Shown here piece by piece: positions 37,755-49,360 of a stretch of DNA of 64,000 nucleotides (its first letter is position 1; every line of letters begins with the position of its first letter). The position numbers and the translations under genes are program-made. The notes beneath the pieces were generated by a model. The model searched no databases. It was not told where the DNA came from and saw only the letters and a list, made by a program, of their open reading frames with translations. The stretch is from the NCBI RefSeq assembly GCF_900120175.1, contig NZ_FQLF01000001.1:558001-622000 (forward strand), in the 5' to 3' direction. This stretch comes from Oceanicoccus sp. KOV_DT_Chl (GTDB lineage: Bacteria > Pseudomonadota > Gammaproteobacteria > Pseudomonadales > Dasaniaceae).

Positions 37755-39487
37755 ATGACTAATAATTCCCAAGTTGCGCCTTCATTGGACAATCCCTTCG
37801 CTGAAACCCTGGACAGAGAATTTGTTGTTCCGGGACAAATTAACTATAAGCCCGGTCTGTACGAGGAAACCCTGAAAGCAGGTCAGGCGTTAATTGATCG
37901 TCCGCGCACTGCTGCGGGTGTAGTCAGTACAGAGAAGCAGCATGCCAAGAATCGGATGACTGTATGGGAGCGTCTAGAGGTACTTGCAGATGCTGGCACC
38001 GAACCCACTATATTATTTCAAAATTGGGGTCCCAACCTGGATGGGGCTTCATTGGTAACTGCAGTAGTTAAAATAAACGGACGTGATGTCGCCGTTTATG
38101 GTCATGACTTTACTGTGCGTGCTGGCTCAATGGATGCCACTAACGGTAAAAAGCTGGCGCGTTTATTTGAGTTGGCTGCCAAGCGCAAGATTCCGTTAGT
38201 CGGTATGAACGATAGTGCCGGCGCCTATGTGCCTGCCGGTGTCGGTGGTCTTGATGGCTACGCCGAAGCGTTTACTGGTTTGCGCCGCATTAGCGGTGTG
38301 GTGCCGTCAATTATGTGTATGTTTGGCTTTAATGCAGGGGGTGGCTCTTACTTGCCGCGCCAGGGCAGTTTCGTAATTCAGCCCAATGACACCTTTTTTG
38401 GTTTGACTGGTCCCGGTGTTGTTAAATCGGTATTAGGTGAAGATGTTACCCCTGATGAGCTAGGTGGTCCGGGTGTTCACAGTCAAACAGGGTGACCGAT
38501 TTTGTGGTGCCCGATGAAGTTTCTGCTTTGCAAAAAGTAAAACAGTTATTAAATTACCTGCCAGCCAATAACGCTGAATTGGCGCCGTTCCAGCCAACGT
38601 CTGATCCTATTGATCGCAAGACCTGGGATATTGATATCCTGTTAAAGAAAGCCTTCAATTCTCCTACCGGTTTTAATACGCCATTGGATATCAGTATTTT
38701 GATCCAGCAACTGTGCGATCACGGTGATTATTTTGAAATTCAACCCGAGCGCGCGCGCAACACGATTTGTGCGTTAGGTCGCATGGGTGGCAACGTGATT
38801 GGTTTTGTGGCGAACAATTCGGCGGTTGGCTCAGGTCAGATCGATATTGATGCGGCCTATAAAAATGCGCGGTTTATTCGCTTCTGTAATCTCTACAACA
38901 TTCCCATAATTTTTATGGAAGATACTACGGGTTTCTTGCCTGGTCGCGATCAGGAGAGCAACGGTATTGTGCAGGCAGGCCGTGCCATGCTGGATGCGAT
39001 TGTTGATTTGCGTACGCCGCGCTTCCTGTTGCTGGTACGCAACGCTTTCGGAGGTGCTTACGCTTCTTACAACAACTATCCTACCGGTGCCGATTTTGTT
39101 ATTGCGTTGCCAACTACCCGCGCTGCGGTAATGGGGCCAGCCGGTGTTGAATTTGTTTATAAAGATGAATTGCGAGCTATTCGCGGTGCAGTGCCTGGTC
39201 GTATCGCTGCAGCTATTGAAGAAAATACCAGTAATGGTATGTCTGCCACTGAAGCAAAAACCGCAGCTGAAACTGCTGTCACCAATTGGGCAAAGCAGGA
39301 AGAAGCGGCATTGGCTTTGCGTTATGAAAGAGAATTAATGAACCCCAATGAGGCTTTAAGTCTGGGGTCAATTTCACAAATAGTTATGCCTAGCGATCTG
39401 CGCAAGGTGTTAGCGGAAAATATGGCGTTCCATCTGGAACATTACACAGCAGAGCCGTTGAACGCCGTTCAGCGAGAGTTCTTCTGA
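37755..39487 (+). CDS. pccB: Propionyl-CoA carboxylase-type carboxyltransferase (beta) subunit, frame broken once
   Basis: About 577 residues after correction. Carboxyltransferase motifs: [65 protein letters not shown], and in the second half [36 protein letters not shown] and [15 protein letters not shown]. The frame stops at TGA 38493-38495; adding one G to the GGG near 38491 gives [18 protein letters not shown] and joins the halves. It should carry carboxyl groups from biotin to propionyl-CoA. The next genes (biotin carboxylase, epimerase, mutase, MeaB) support that substrate. Distinct from the second carboxyltransferase at 20607. Confidence 0.87.
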
Positions 39488-39562
39488 TAGCCATAGTGAC
39501 TTGCTCCGTTCGAGCCAAATAAGCTAACACTAACAACAGCATTTAAAAAAGGGTTCTTTAAA

Positions 39563-42401
39563 GTGAAAACAAGTAATGATTACTACATGAATAATCCAGC
39601 GATACATCGCGACCGTCTATTGAGCAAGTCTGATAGTGCGTGGGTGCGGAGCTTTAATTGTGAAGACATGAAGCCACTAATCATCTGTCGTGGACCGATT
39701 CGCAAAGAAGCAATGGATGTGTTTGATGAGATGGGCATTCATGGTTACGGTATTTTGTTATCTGAAAAAGATTCTATTACCTACACCAATGCTTTGGCAC
39801 CTGAATTACGTAAGTTAACTGACCCCGATCGTGTACACCGTGTGCCTGATTATACTGGAGCTACCAAAGAAGAGCGCGAAGAGCGGATTCAGCAGATTAT
39901 CAATATTGCGCATAGCAATGGTTATGATTCTATTTTCGCGGGCTATGGTTTTATGTCTGAAGATGCGCAGATGGTTGAGTCCATGGAGCGTGCAGGCCTT
40001 AACTTTATTGGTCCGGGATCATTTACCCAGCGCTCTGCTGGCATGAAAGATCAGGCAAAACGTACTGCCTTGGAAACTGGCGTATCGGTTACACCAGGTG
40101 TTAACAACGCTACTAGTCTGGCGTTGTTTGCCAAATATGGCAAAGACGGTCTTGAGCAATGTGCCAAAGATAATAATCTGGACGTTGATTTTGCTGCCTG
40201 CAAGGACGAAGAAGAAAAAGCGTTAGCTTTATTGGCTGCATCGTATCGAGCCGGCATCGATATTATCGTCGCCGCAGATATTGGTCTGGCGCTGCAAGTT
40301 GAAGCCAAGCGCATGCTGGCTGAAAAACCGAATAATCGCTTTCGTTTAAAAGCCATTGCCGGTGGTGGTGGTAAAGGCCAACGTATTTTGCAATCAGCTA
40401 ATTCTTATAAAGGCGCTACGCTCGAAGAAAAAGTAGAAAAAGCTGCTGCTAAAGTACCTTCATTGGTGTTGGAATGTCTGATCGAATTAAAAACCAATGG
40501 CGTTGGTGATAATAAAAACGTGTTGATTGAAATGAATATTGATACGACTCGACACCAGGAAATTCAGGTAGTAGGTAATGGCGAGTGGTGTATGACCATG
40601 GGTGGTCGTGACTGCTCTTTGCAAATGCATGAACAAAAATTGCTTGAAGTGTCGGTTACTGAAGAAGAATTGGCGACTGCTATTGCGACTGCTGAAACAG
40701 CGGGTAGGGCGGCAGAAGTTACACAGCTACAAAAGGATTTGGAAATCCTTAGAAAAATGGAACACGAGGGCGCAGTTTTTGGTAAGGCAGTAAAATTAGA
40801 TTCAGTAGGTACTTTTGAATGTATCGTTGACGGTGAAGCACATTACTTCATGGAAATGAATACGCGAATTCAGGTAGAGCACCGCGTTACTGAATTGTGT
40901 TACAAGCTGAAATTTGTTAACCCTGATGACAGTGCTGATTATTTTATTGCGGAATCACTGGTTGAAGTCATGGTGTTGATTGCGCGCCACAATAAACGCT
41001 TGCCACTGCCAGAGCGCCTGCCGCGTGAGCCGGCTTCTGTTGAAGCGCGTTTGAATGCAACCAACCATGCATTGCAACCGCACGCCGGCGGTATTATCGA
41101 ACGTTGGTCTAACTGTATCGAAGGTGAGATTCGTGATGATCAGGGTATTAGTATGCACAACCCTGATACCGATGTGTTTATGAAGTATCATCTGGCTGGT
41201 GCTTACGATTCAAATATTGCGTTGCTATTAACCACTGGCGATACTCGTTTGGATAGCTATCAACGTCTGGCAGAAATTATCCGTCGGACAAATTTACGGG
41301 GTAAAGACTTAGCCACCAATTTAGAGTTCCACTATGGTTTAGTTAATTGGTTTATTGGTAACAATATAAATGCCCGTCCAAGCACACGTTTTATTGTGCC
41401 TTATTTAACAGCAGTAGGTCAGTTGAAAAATGCGGCCAATGATATTGATTTAAAATTTGCCTATAACAAAATTCGTGGTGATGCTCTGGATTCATGTGAT
41501 GCGGATCATAAGGCGGCAATGGTTAATGCGCTGGATCGTAAAGCGGGTTTATTGCTGCGTCCACTAAATGAACTGTTTGCTGATCCTCATGTAATGGCAG
41601 GGTGGTTGAGTATCAATCAACATAATTTTTCTTTCGAAAATGGCAGGGTTCAGTGGTTAAAAATCCAATTGAAGTGTTGGCCGATTTATATCATTTTTTG
41701 CATATGGATTACGTGCCAGGTAAGCCTGCGGCCAATATGATTTGGGGCACGATAATGAATTGCTGCAAAGTGCTGTCGATTTTTATTGCACCTTAAAAGA
41801 TAAATTGGGCGTATCAAGTTTTGCCGATATCAAAACTAAATTGGCCGGTGCGGCACCCACTGGCATATCTAAGGAACAATGGGTAGGGGTACAAGCCGCC
41901 CATGCTGGTTATCAGTTGGGTAGTGAAATTCTTTCGGTACTGCCTTGCTTGGCACAGGCAACAGGTTTCTTTGAGTTGCGTGTTAATGATGACTTGACTA
42001 TTACTATTCCTGATGCCTTAACAGATGAAGGGTTACAGTCAAAAATGGCTAAAGTGTTAGTGCCGCCGCCAGTTGCCAAGTCTGATGAAATTCTGGCGCT
42101 TAGTGGTGGAATGTTTTATTCCCGGGAAGCGCCAGGAATGGATCCGTTTGTGATAGAAGGTAGCCACTTTAATCAGGGCGACCCTTTATACATTGTTGAA
42201 GTGATGAAGATGTTCAATAAAGTGTATGCGCCGTTTTCCGGCACAATCGATAAAATTTTGGTCGAAGGTGATGGCATGATTATCAAGAAAGGGCAGCCTT
42301 TATTTAAAATCACACCCGATGAAGTGGTGATTGAAGAAACCCCTGAAGATATTCGCGCCCGTAAACAAAGTAAGACGGCTGAATTTTTGGCAGCTATTTA
42401 G
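39563..42401 (+). CDS. Biotin carboxylase/biotin carrier protein (alpha subunit), unusually long, frame broken twice
   Basis: About 946 residues after two restorations. The N-terminal part (about 35-190) is a divergent biotin-carboxylase lobe with AGYGFMSEDAQMVESMERAGLNFIGPG. The ATP-grasp glycine loop is AGGGGKGQRIL (about 271) and the catalytic region MEMNTRIQVEHRVTELCY. The C-terminus carries the carrier domain with the biotin lysine in EVMKMFNK (about 880). Breaks: one A lost near 41661 (expected QWLKNPIEVLADLYHFL) and one C lost near 41745 (expected IWGHDNELLQ). Common alpha subunits have about 660 residues; extra material includes about 180-220 and a long middle region (about 600-840) that matches nothing I know. 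GTG 39563 follows an A/G-rich leader; ATG 39587 is possible. Confidence 0.82.
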
Positions 42402-42434
42402 TTGTTGAAGTGAAACTCGCTTAAAGGAAGTGCA

Positions 42435-42845
42435 ATGATTACAGCATTAGATCACATTGCTATCGCAGTACCCGATTTGGAAGCAAGCATTAAACGCTTT
42501 ATGGAAGACTTCGGTTTAACTTTTGATGGTACCGAAGATGTTGCCGCTGCAAAAACGTCAACGGCTTTTTTCCCAGTGCCACCAACCAGTATTGAGTTGG
42601 TGCATCCTCTCAATGGGGAAGGCCCAATTGCCGGTTATTTGGAGAAGAGAGGTGGTGGTTTACATCACTTATGCTTTCGCTCGGATAATATTGAAGAAGA
42701 TGTAGCGCGTTTAAAGGCTAAGGGTTACCGGTTTTTATCCGACGGTCCTTCCGATGGTGCGCATAATTCCAAAGTGATTTTTATTCACCCAAAATCCTGT
42801 GATGGGGTGCTGATTGAAATTAATCAGCCGGGTGAAGATCATTAA
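42435..42845 (+). CDS. mce: Methylmalonyl-CoA epimerase
   Basis: A 136-residue VOC-fold protein of normal epimerase length. It begins ALDHIAIAVPDLEASIKRFMEDFG (metal His), has TSIELVHPL and GGGLHHLCFRSDNIEEDVARLKAKG with the second His, and ends GVLIEINQP with the metal Glu. It interconverts the R and S forms of methylmalonyl-CoA between the carboxylase and the mutase encoded on either side. AAGGAA lies 8 bases before ATG. Confidence 0.93.
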   Translation: MITALDHIAIAVPDLEASIKRFMEDFGLTFDGTEDVAAAKTSTAFFPVPPTSIELVHPLNGEGPIAGYLEKRGGGLHHLCFRSDNIEEDVARLKAKGYRFLSDGPSDGAHNSKVIFIHPKSCDGVLIEINQPGEDH

Positions 42846-42938
42846 TTCAGCTTTTTAGTTGTTAATCAGCTGAAAATTTACAGCTAATAATTATTCCTGC
42901 TCGTCCGGAATAATAGTCAAACTAAGAGATTTCTAATC

Positions 42939-45092
42939 ATGTCCGATTACAAACCAAAACAAGCTAGCGTTGAAGAGTGGAAAGCAATGGCCACTAAACA
43001 GATGAAGGGGAAAAGCCCGGATGAGCTGACTTGGCATACGGCAGAGGGCATTGATGTTAAATGTCTTTATACTGCGGAAGATATCGCAGGTTTGGAATAT
43101 ACCAATACTATGCCAGGAACTGCGCCTTATATTCGTGGCCCGCAGGCAACTATGTACGCTGGTCGACCTTGGACAATTCGCCAATACGCAGGATTTTCTA
43201 CCGCTGAAGAGTCTAATAATTTTTATCGCAATGCATTGGCTGCCGGTGGTCAAGGTGTGTCAGTCGCTTTTGATTTAGCAACTCACCGTGGCTATGATTC
43301 TGATCATCCCCGGGTAACCGGCGATGTCGGTAAGGCTGGTGTAGCGATTGATTCAATTGAAGATATGAAAATTTTATTTGATGGTATTCCATTGGATAAA
43401 GTTTCCGTTTCCATGACGATGAACGGTGCGGTATTACCAGTTTTGGCTGGTTATATAGTTGCAGCCGAAGAGCAGGGGGTAAGTCCTGACCAGTTGGCCG
43501 GTACTATTCAGAATGACATTTTGAAAGAATTTATGGTGCGTAATACTTATATTTATCCGCCAGCGCCATCGATGAAAATTATTGGCGACATCATTGCTTA
43601 TGCTTCTGAAAATATGCCTAAGTTCAACACCATTTCTATTTCCGGTTATCACATTCAGGAGGCGGGTGCAGATGCCGCTCTTGAACTAGCTTACACCTTG
43701 GCCGATGGTAAAGAATATATTCGCACTGCGATTGCTGCTGGTTTAGGTATTGATCAATTTGCCCCGCGTTTGTCCTTCTTTTGGGGCATAGGCATGAACT
43801 TCTATATGGAGATAGCCAAAATGCGCGCGGCGCGTTTGTTGTGGGCGGAAATTGTTGATGAATTTAACCCCACTAACCCGAAGTCGTCGATGTTGCGTAC
43901 CCACAGTCAAACGTCGGGTTGGTCGTTAACCGAGCAAGATCCGTATAACAATGTGGTGCGAACCACGATTGAAGCAATGGCATCAGTCTTCGGTGGTACG
44001 CAATCCTTACACACCAATGCTTTGGATGAAGCGATTGCATTGCCGACAGAGTTTTCTTCGCGTATTGCCCGCAATACTCAATTAATTATTCAGGAAGAAA
44101 CGGGTATTACCAAGGTTGTAGACCCTTGGGGCGGTTCCTACATGATGGAAAGCCTGACTAAAGAAATTGCGGATAAGGCGCGTGAATTAATTGCTGAAGT
44201 CGAAGAAAAAGGTGGCATGGCGAAAGCAATTGAAACGGGCCTACCAAAGTTACGCATTGAAGAGTCGGCAGCAAAAAAACAAGCCCGTATTGATCGTGGA
44301 GAAGACGTCATTGTTGGTGTTAACAAATACATTCTGGCCCAGGAAGATGACGTTGATATTTTAGAAATTGATAACGATGCGGTGCGCGAATCACAAGTTA
44401 AACGTTTGGCAGAGATAAGAGCCAATCGTGATGAGGCTGCAGTTGAAGATGCTTTGGAGGCCTTGTATCAGGCAGCCGTTACCGGCGACGGAAATTTATT
44501 GGCGCTGGCGGTTAACGCGACCCGCTTACGTGCCACAGTCGGTGAAATTTCTTTTGCCATGGAGCGTGAGTTCGGTCGTTTTAATGCCAATGCACAAACG
44601 GTTTCAGGTGTCTACGGTAGTGCCTATCAGGATGATGAAAACTGGCAGAACATCAGCAGCGATATTGATAACTTTGTAGAAAAACACGGTCGTCGTCCTC
44701 GTATGCTAGTGTGTAAAATGGGACAGGATGGTCATGACCGTGGTGCTAAAGTTATTGCGACGGCATTTGCTGATGTTGGATTCGATATCGACCTTTCACC
44801 TATGTTTTCTACCCCAGAGGAAGTTGCCAAGCAGGCCATAGAAAATGACGTGCATGTAGTCGGTGTTTCTTCCCAGGCTGCTGGTCATAAAACATTGGTC
44901 CCTGCGCTGATTAAAGCGCTGGCCAGTCAGGGTGCTAACGATATTATCGTGGTTGCTGGTGGCGTTATCCCAAAGCAGGATTATGATTATCTGTATAAAG
45001 CGGGTGTGAAGGGTATTTTTGGCCCTGGGACTAAAATACCCTTAGCGGCGCGCGGTGTATTGGATTCGATTAACGAAGCTTATAAACTCTAA
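42939..45092 (+). CDS. scpA: Methylmalonyl-CoA mutase (adenosylcobalamin-dependent)
   Basis: A 717-residue single-subunit mutase. The N-terminal TIM barrel carries [28 protein letters not shown] and [20 protein letters not shown]. The C-terminal B12 domain has the DGHDRG motif (about 597-602) with the cobalt-ligand His, then [20 protein letters not shown] and VVAGGVIP. It rearranges methylmalonyl-CoA to succinyl-CoA. It lies 93 bases after the epimerase and 63 before meaB. No cobalamin riboswitch is visible upstream. Length and lack of breaks indicate a functional gene. Confidence 0.96.
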   Translation: MSDYKPKQASVEEWKAMATKQMKGKSPDELTWHTAEGIDVKCLYTAEDIAGLEYTNTMPGTAPYIRGPQATMYAGRPWTIRQYAGFSTAEESNNFYRNALAAGGQGVSVAFDLATHRGYDSDHPRVTGDVGKAGVAIDSIEDMKILFDGIPLDKVSVSMTMNGAVLPVLAGYIVAAEEQGVSPDQLAGTIQNDILKEFMVRNTYIYPPAPSMKIIGDIIAYASENMPKFNTISISGYHIQEAGADAALELAYTLADGKEYIRTAIAAGLGIDQFAPRLSFFWGIGMNFYMEIAKMRAARLLWAEIVDEFNPTNPKSSMLRTHSQTSGWSLTEQDPYNNVVRTTIEAMASVFGGTQSLHTNALDEAIALPTEFSSRIARNTQLIIQEETGITKVVDPWGGSYMMESLTKEIADKARELIAEVEEKGGMAKAIETGLPKLRIEESAAKKQARIDRGEDVIVGVNKYILAQEDDVDILEIDNDAVRESQVKRLAEIRANRDEAAVEDALEALYQAAVTGDGNLLALAVNATRLRATVGEISFAMEREFGRFNANAQTVSGVYGSAYQDDENWQNISSDIDNFVEKHGRRPRMLVCKMGQDGHDRGAKVIATAFADVGFDIDLSPMFSTPEEVAKQAIENDVHVVGVSSQAAGHKTLVPALIKALASQGANDIIVVAGGVIPKQDYDYLYKAGVKGIFGPGTKIPLAARGVLDSINEAYKL

Positions 45093-45155
45093 GGCTATAT
45101 CAAGCTTAGCAACTCAAAAGGATATTAGGCGTCTGTTCGCTGACGCCAGTCGCCC

Positions 45156-46112
45156 ATGACTATTGATCTCGACCAATTACGCTCAGGTAATCGCCGCGCA
45201 CTCGCCAAGGCGATTACTTTGGCCGAGAGTAAGCTAGACTCCCACCGTGAGCAAGCCCAGCTCGTTTTAGAGCAGTTATTACCTTTTACTGGCAATAGTA
45301 TCCGTATCGGCATCACCGGTATTCCAGGTGTCGGTAAATCTACTTTTATTGAAACCTTTGGTCTGCACCTGATTGCGCAGGGAAAAAAAGTCGCGGTGCT
45401 GGCTGTCGATCCCAGTTCGCCTTTAGCCGGTGGTTCCATTCTGGGTGATAAAACCCGGATGGAAGAGTTATCCCGGCAAGAATATGCGTTTATTCGACCT
45501 TCTCCCTCGGAAGGTGCTTTGGGTGGTGTTGCGCAAAAAACCCGTGAAACTATGTTGCTATGTGAAGCAGCGGGCTACGATGTGATTTTGGTTGAAACTG
45601 TAGGGGTTGGCCAAAGTGAATATGAAGTTGCAGGCATGGTGGATTTTTTCATGGTGCTGATGTTGCCAAATGCGGGTGATGAGTTGCAGGGAATTAAGCG
45701 TGGGATTATGGAATTGGCGGACGCTTTAGTCATCAATAAAGCCGATGGTGAATCACTAAACCTCGCTCAGCAAACCAAGCGGCACTACGAAAATGCCATG
45801 CACCTATTGCGTCATACGTCCTTTTGGAGCCCGCAAGTACTGACGTGCTCGGCACAGGAAAAAAATAACATCGACACGGTATGGGGCATGATCTGCAATT
45901 ATTATGTGGATGCTGTTAAGAATAATTATTTCACTGAAAAACGTGCGCGCCAGAATCAGGAGTGGATGGATAAACTGCTACTTGAAATGCTGAGCTTAAA
46001 ACTCAAGCAAAATCCGGACGTTAAAAAACAGCTACCGGTATTGCATCAAAAAGTTACCAGTGGTGAAACGACGCCGTTTATTGCGGCTAAAACCCTGATT
46101 GATCTTCTGTAA
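45156..46112 (+). CDS. meaB: Methylmalonyl-CoA mutase-associated GTPase MeaB
   Basis: A 318-residue G3E-family P-loop GTPase. The Walker A is GIPGVGKST (about 55-63), followed by AVDPSSPLAGGSILGDKTRM, VETVGVGQSEYEV, and the guanine-specificity NKADGE. MeaB (ArgK) protects and reloads the mutase with intact adenosylcobalamin. It directly follows the mutase gene, the usual arrangement. No strong ribosome site precedes ATG 45156, so translation may depend on the mutase cistron. Confidence 0.94.
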   Translation: MTIDLDQLRSGNRRALAKAITLAESKLDSHREQAQLVLEQLLPFTGNSIRIGITGIPGVGKSTFIETFGLHLIAQGKKVAVLAVDPSSPLAGGSILGDKTRMEELSRQEYAFIRPSPSEGALGGVAQKTRETMLLCEAAGYDVILVETVGVGQSEYEVAGMVDFFMVLMLPNAGDELQGIKRGIMELADALVINKADGESLNLAQQTKRHYENAMHLLRHTSFWSPQVLTCSAQEKNNIDTVWGMICNYYVDAVKNNYFTEKRARQNQEWMDKLLLEMLSLKLKQNPDVKKQLPVLHQKVTSGETTPFIAAKTLIDLL

Positions 46113-46133
46113 TTTATTTTTAAGGTTTCAACT

Positions 46134-46610
46134 ATGGCTGATTTATTGCCGCCTGAACAGGTTAGACCATTACTGGATGAGTTCTTCCAGCAATATTTAC
46201 CCATTACCCAATATTTGAATATGCGTTCGTATGAATATACTGGCGATAGCTTTTCTCTGGCTATCGACCTGGCCCCTTCAATTAATGACAAGCTAACGGC
46301 TTTTGGTGGGAGTTTATATTGTGTGTCGGTGATGAATTGTTGGGGCATGGTTTATTTGCAAGGCCGACAGCGAGGCATAAATCCGAATATGGTCGTCGCC
46401 CATGCTGAAATAGATTATTTGGCGCCGGTTGATGATGAAATCATTGTCGCAACCTGTCATGCGCCCGATGATGCTGATTGGGAGGGGTTTTTTGAATCTT
46501 TCCATAATCGCGGTAAAGCTCGCGCTAAAGTAAGTTCTACTATTATGTGTAAGGGCAAAGAAGCAGTGCGCTTTAATGGTCAGTATGCGATTATCGGTAT
46601 GAACGATTAG
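46134..46610 (+). CDS. YiiD C-terminal-type thioesterase domain protein
   Basis: A 158-residue hotdog-fold protein of the YiiD_C (putative thioesterase) family. The stretch [30 protein letters not shown] (about 47-77) is the family core, then [24 protein letters not shown] and the final FNGQYAII. It may hydrolyse an acyl-CoA thioester. It lies 21 bases after meaB and 13 before cysS, so it is probably the last catabolic cistron of the operon; its place suggests release of CoA from unwanted acyl-CoA intermediates, which is inference. Confidence 0.82.
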   Translation: MADLLPPEQVRPLLDEFFQQYLPITQYLNMRSYEYTGDSFSLAIDLAPSINDKLTAFGGSLYCVSVMNCWGMVYLQGRQRGINPNMVVAHAEIDYLAPVDDEIIVATCHAPDDADWEGFFESFHNRGKARAKVSSTIMCKGKEAVRFNGQYAIIGMND

Positions 46611-46623
46611 AACTGAGAGAGTC

Positions 46624-47991
46624 ATGACGTTAACAGTTTATAACAGCTACAGCGGCCAAAAAGAAATTTTTACGCCAATTGAACCCGATACCGTCAAAAT
46701 GTATGTGTGTGGTCCTACGGTGTATAACCGTGTGCATATTGGTAACGCCAGACCGGTGGTGGTGTTTGATACTTTATATAGACTGTTAAAAACTTTGTAC
46801 GGTAAGGTGATTTACGCGCGTAATATTACCGATATCGACGACAAAATTATGCAGGCGGCGAAAGATAATAATGAATCCATCGCCGCAGTTTCAGCCCGAT
46901 ATACGGATGCTTATTTTGAAGATATGGCGAAGCTGAATAATCTTGAGCCGGATATTATTCCCTTTGCGACTCAACATGTTGATGAAATGATTGCCATGGT
47001 GCAGTCACTAATCGACAGCGGGCATGCTTATGCGGCTGAAGGCCATGTACTGTTTGCTGTGAAATCGATGGACGATTACGGCAAGTTATCCAAGCGCTCC
47101 CTGGATGATATGTTGGCGGGGGCAAGGGTAGAAGTGGCTGCTTACAAAGAGTACGCGGGTGATTTTGTATTGTGGAAGCCTTCCGGTGAAGATGAACCTG
47201 GTTGGGATAGTCCCTGGGGACGCGGTCGTCCAGGTTGGCATCTCGAATGCTCGGCGATGATAGAAAAGCATTTAGGTAATACCATTGATATTCACGGTGG
47301 CGGTATCGATCTACAATTTCCTCACCATGAAAATGAAATCGCACAAAGTACCTGCGCCCACGGTGGCGAACAATTTGTTCGCTACTGGATGCACAACGCC
47401 TACATCAATATCGATGGCGAAAAAATGTCCAAGTCATTGGGCAATTTTAAAATGGTTAATGATTTGCTGGAGCATTACTCCGGTGAAGTGCTACGTTTCG
47501 CCATTCTGTCTGCGCACTATCGCTCGGAATTGAATTTTAGTGTTGAGGCTTTGGATAATGCCCGTAAGGCCTTGGATAATTTGTACGGATATTTACAAGC
47601 CGTGGCTGATGTAGAAGTCGATGATAGTGTCGATATTACTGGTCATGCCATTTATCAGGCGTTGCTTGATGATTTAAATACTCCCATCGCCATCCGCGAG
47701 TTACATGGTTTAGGTAAGGCCATGAAGGTCGCTAAAGGTGCTGAGCAAAGCCAATTAAAATCACTATTCCTGAAAACCTCGTCTTTGATGGGCTTGCTGC
47801 AACAGCCATTGGATCAATGGTTTTATGTTGAGGTGGCTGAAGATGCATTAGCTGATGTTGATGTCGATGCTTTAGTTGCTGAAATGAAGCAGGCAAGAGC
47901 GGATAAAAATTATGCTTTGGCAGATCAGCTTCGCGATAGACTGGCCGAGCAGGGTATTGTTTTAACCCGCGAGGGTTGGAAGCGCGGTTAG
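46624..47991 (+). CDS. cysS: Cysteinyl-tRNA synthetase
   Basis: A 455-residue class I synthetase. The zinc Cys29 is in [17 protein letters not shown], which also has the HIGH-type HIGN (38-41); the zinc-binding EC-SAM region is [14 protein letters not shown] and the KMSKS loop starts at Lys267. The DALR-like C-terminus ([23 protein letters not shown]) is complete. It charges tRNA-Cys. GAGAG precedes ATG by about 8 bases. It directly follows the propionate operon, so read-through is possible. All parts are in one frame. Confidence 0.97.
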   Translation: MTLTVYNSYSGQKEIFTPIEPDTVKMYVCGPTVYNRVHIGNARPVVVFDTLYRLLKTLYGKVIYARNITDIDDKIMQAAKDNNESIAAVSARYTDAYFEDMAKLNNLEPDIIPFATQHVDEMIAMVQSLIDSGHAYAAEGHVLFAVKSMDDYGKLSKRSLDDMLAGARVEVAAYKEYAGDFVLWKPSGEDEPGWDSPWGRGRPGWHLECSAMIEKHLGNTIDIHGGGIDLQFPHHENEIAQSTCAHGGEQFVRYWMHNAYINIDGEKMSKSLGNFKMVNDLLEHYSGEVLRFAILSAHYRSELNFSVEALDNARKALDNLYGYLQAVADVEVDDSVDITGHAIYQALLDDLNTPIAIRELHGLGKAMKVAKGAEQSQLKSLFLKTSSLMGLLQQPLDQWFYVEVAEDALADVDVDALVAEMKQARADKNYALADQLRDRLAEQGIVLTREGWKRG

Positions 47992-48060
47992 TCCTATGGA
48001 TTTACACTAAAGATTAACGATGCATGTTGCTTGTTCTTTGGTAGTACATCGAGTTAAAAA

Positions 48061-48855
48061 ATGATGACAGTGCTGAGTTTTTTCAAAAAATATTGGTTGC
48101 AACTCGCACTATGGTTAATTATTTTCCTTCCGGTTTTTAGTTTTATTCTAGTTTCTGTGGTGCTCTTAGTATTTATGTACTGGCCACAAAAATTCGAGGC
48201 AATTGATTTTACTCAGTTTTCGACAGATCAGAGCCGGTTGGTATTATTAGCCCATGGCGTAAAAGACAATACTGAATCTTGGGTAGATCCGTTAAAAAAA
48301 ACTTACCAGCAGCATGACTATCCAGGTCAAATAATGGCCCTTGATTGGAGTAGCTATGCACAAAATCCGCTGCGCTGCGCGATTGAGGCTAAGCGTATTG
48401 GCCATTTGGTTGGTAAGCAGATAGTGCAAAGTAAAAACCTTGTGAGTGCGCACTTGATAGCGCATAGCTGTGGTGCTTTCATTATTTATGCTGCCTGTGA
48501 AGCGATTAAGGCGAATAATAGTGAAGTTGTCGTACACACAACGTATCTAGACCCGCTCTCAATATATGGCATCGATAGTAATTACGGCCTTCGTCACTTT
48601 GGTTCCTGCGCAGATTATAGTGATGCCTACATAGATACCGAAGATGGTGTTACTGGTAGTAATGTGCTGATCCCAAATACACATACCTATGATGTAACGG
48701 CCATAAGGCTGCGAACGAATCACTCAAGTCGGCCACATAACTGGCCAACACTGTATTTCCAGCAATTAGTGGCTGACGGAGTTGCGCCGGATTATTTTTC
48801 TGATCGCAGGTTAAAAGAGCGCAGTCCGGCCGGGGTTTTAGAGGTGCTGGATTAG
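48061..48855 (+). CDS. Membrane-anchored alpha/beta hydrolase-like protein (lipase-like)
   Basis: A 264-residue protein not assigned to a named family. Residues 8-42 form one or two transmembrane helices. The rest looks like an alpha/beta hydrolase: LVLLAHGVKDNTESWV (oxyanion region), LIAHSCGAFIIYAA with Ser in A-H-S-C-G (a variant of G-x-S-x-G), TYLDPLSIYG with a candidate acid Asp, and a late His (HSSRPHNWPTLYF). The order fits a Ser-Asp-His triad. The catalytic domain is probably periplasmic or external. Adjacent ATGs at 48061 and 48064. Its end is two bases from the convergent DUF2489-like gene. Confidence 0.7.
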   Translation: MMTVLSFFKKYWLQLALWLIIFLPVFSFILVSVVLLVFMYWPQKFEAIDFTQFSTDQSRLVLLAHGVKDNTESWVDPLKKTYQQHDYPGQIMALDWSSYAQNPLRCAIEAKRIGHLVGKQIVQSKNLVSAHLIAHSCGAFIIYAACEAIKANNSEVVVHTTYLDPLSIYGIDSNYGLRHFGSCADYSDAYIDTEDGVTGSNVLIPNTHTYDVTAIRLRTNHSSRPHNWPTLYFQQLVADGVAPDYFSDRRLKERSPAGVLEVLD

Positions 48856-48857
48856 CG

Positions 48858-49316
48858 CTAGTACTTCGACAAATATTGACGCGTTGCTTCTAATATTTCC
48901 TGCTTAAAAGAATTTTCCAACTCCGTTTTTTCCAGATCCAATTTATCGCGATGTGATTTTTCCAGCGCCTTCCAGTCATCAAGAATTGGAATGTGGGCGG
49001 TGGCAAGCGCTAATTCATTGAAGGGAATAAAAATTGCCAGCTGCTGTTGCTCTTCGGGTAGTGTCAGTCGATAGGCCATGATACGAATCGCCGCTTCAGT
49101 CAGGGAAATCTGTTCTTGTGCTACAGCTTTCAATACCATATTGATATTTTTCAGCGCTACTTCGGCTGCTTGAGTTTCATTTGTTGATATTTTTTCGGAT
49201 TCCAGCTGGTTTTGCTGTTGGCGTGTATTGGCTTGCCGCCAAAGGTGTGCTGCGTACAGCGCCAAGATCACTATGATGACGCTGCCGATTAATCCCAGAG
49301 TTAACATAGAGTTCAT
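48858..49316 (-). CDS. DUF2489-like membrane-anchored protein
   Basis: A 152-residue protein with an N-terminal transmembrane helix (LGLIGSVIIVILALYAAHLW, about 7-26), a coiled-coil-prone hydrophilic segment, and a domain with ISLTEAAIRIMAYR (about 95-108) resembling DUF2489 proteins of gammaproteobacteria. Function is not known. It is followed on the same strand by a signal-peptide protein and a methyltransferase gene further upstream; whether they form a unit is unclear. Confidence 0.65.
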   Translation of the reverse strand: MNSMLTLGLIGSVIIVILALYAAHLWRQANTRQQQNQLESEKISTNETQAAEVALKNINMVLKAVAQEQISLTEAAIRIMAYRLTLPEEQQQLAIFIPFNELALATAHIPILDDWKALEKSHRDKLDLEKTELENSFKQEILEATRQYLSKY

Positions 49317-49360
49317 AGGTCCATACCGGTTGAATAAGAGGAATAAAGATTGCTGGGTTG

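Noticed and set aside
42435-42845. VOC protein considered as the missing extradiol dioxygenase (hsaC)
   Set aside because: Only 136 residues, with epimerase-type residues and placement next to the mutase; HsaC needs about 300 residues.
46955-47344. 129-codon leftward frame opposite cysS
   Set aside because: Antisense shadow of a gene with unambiguous synthetase motifs.
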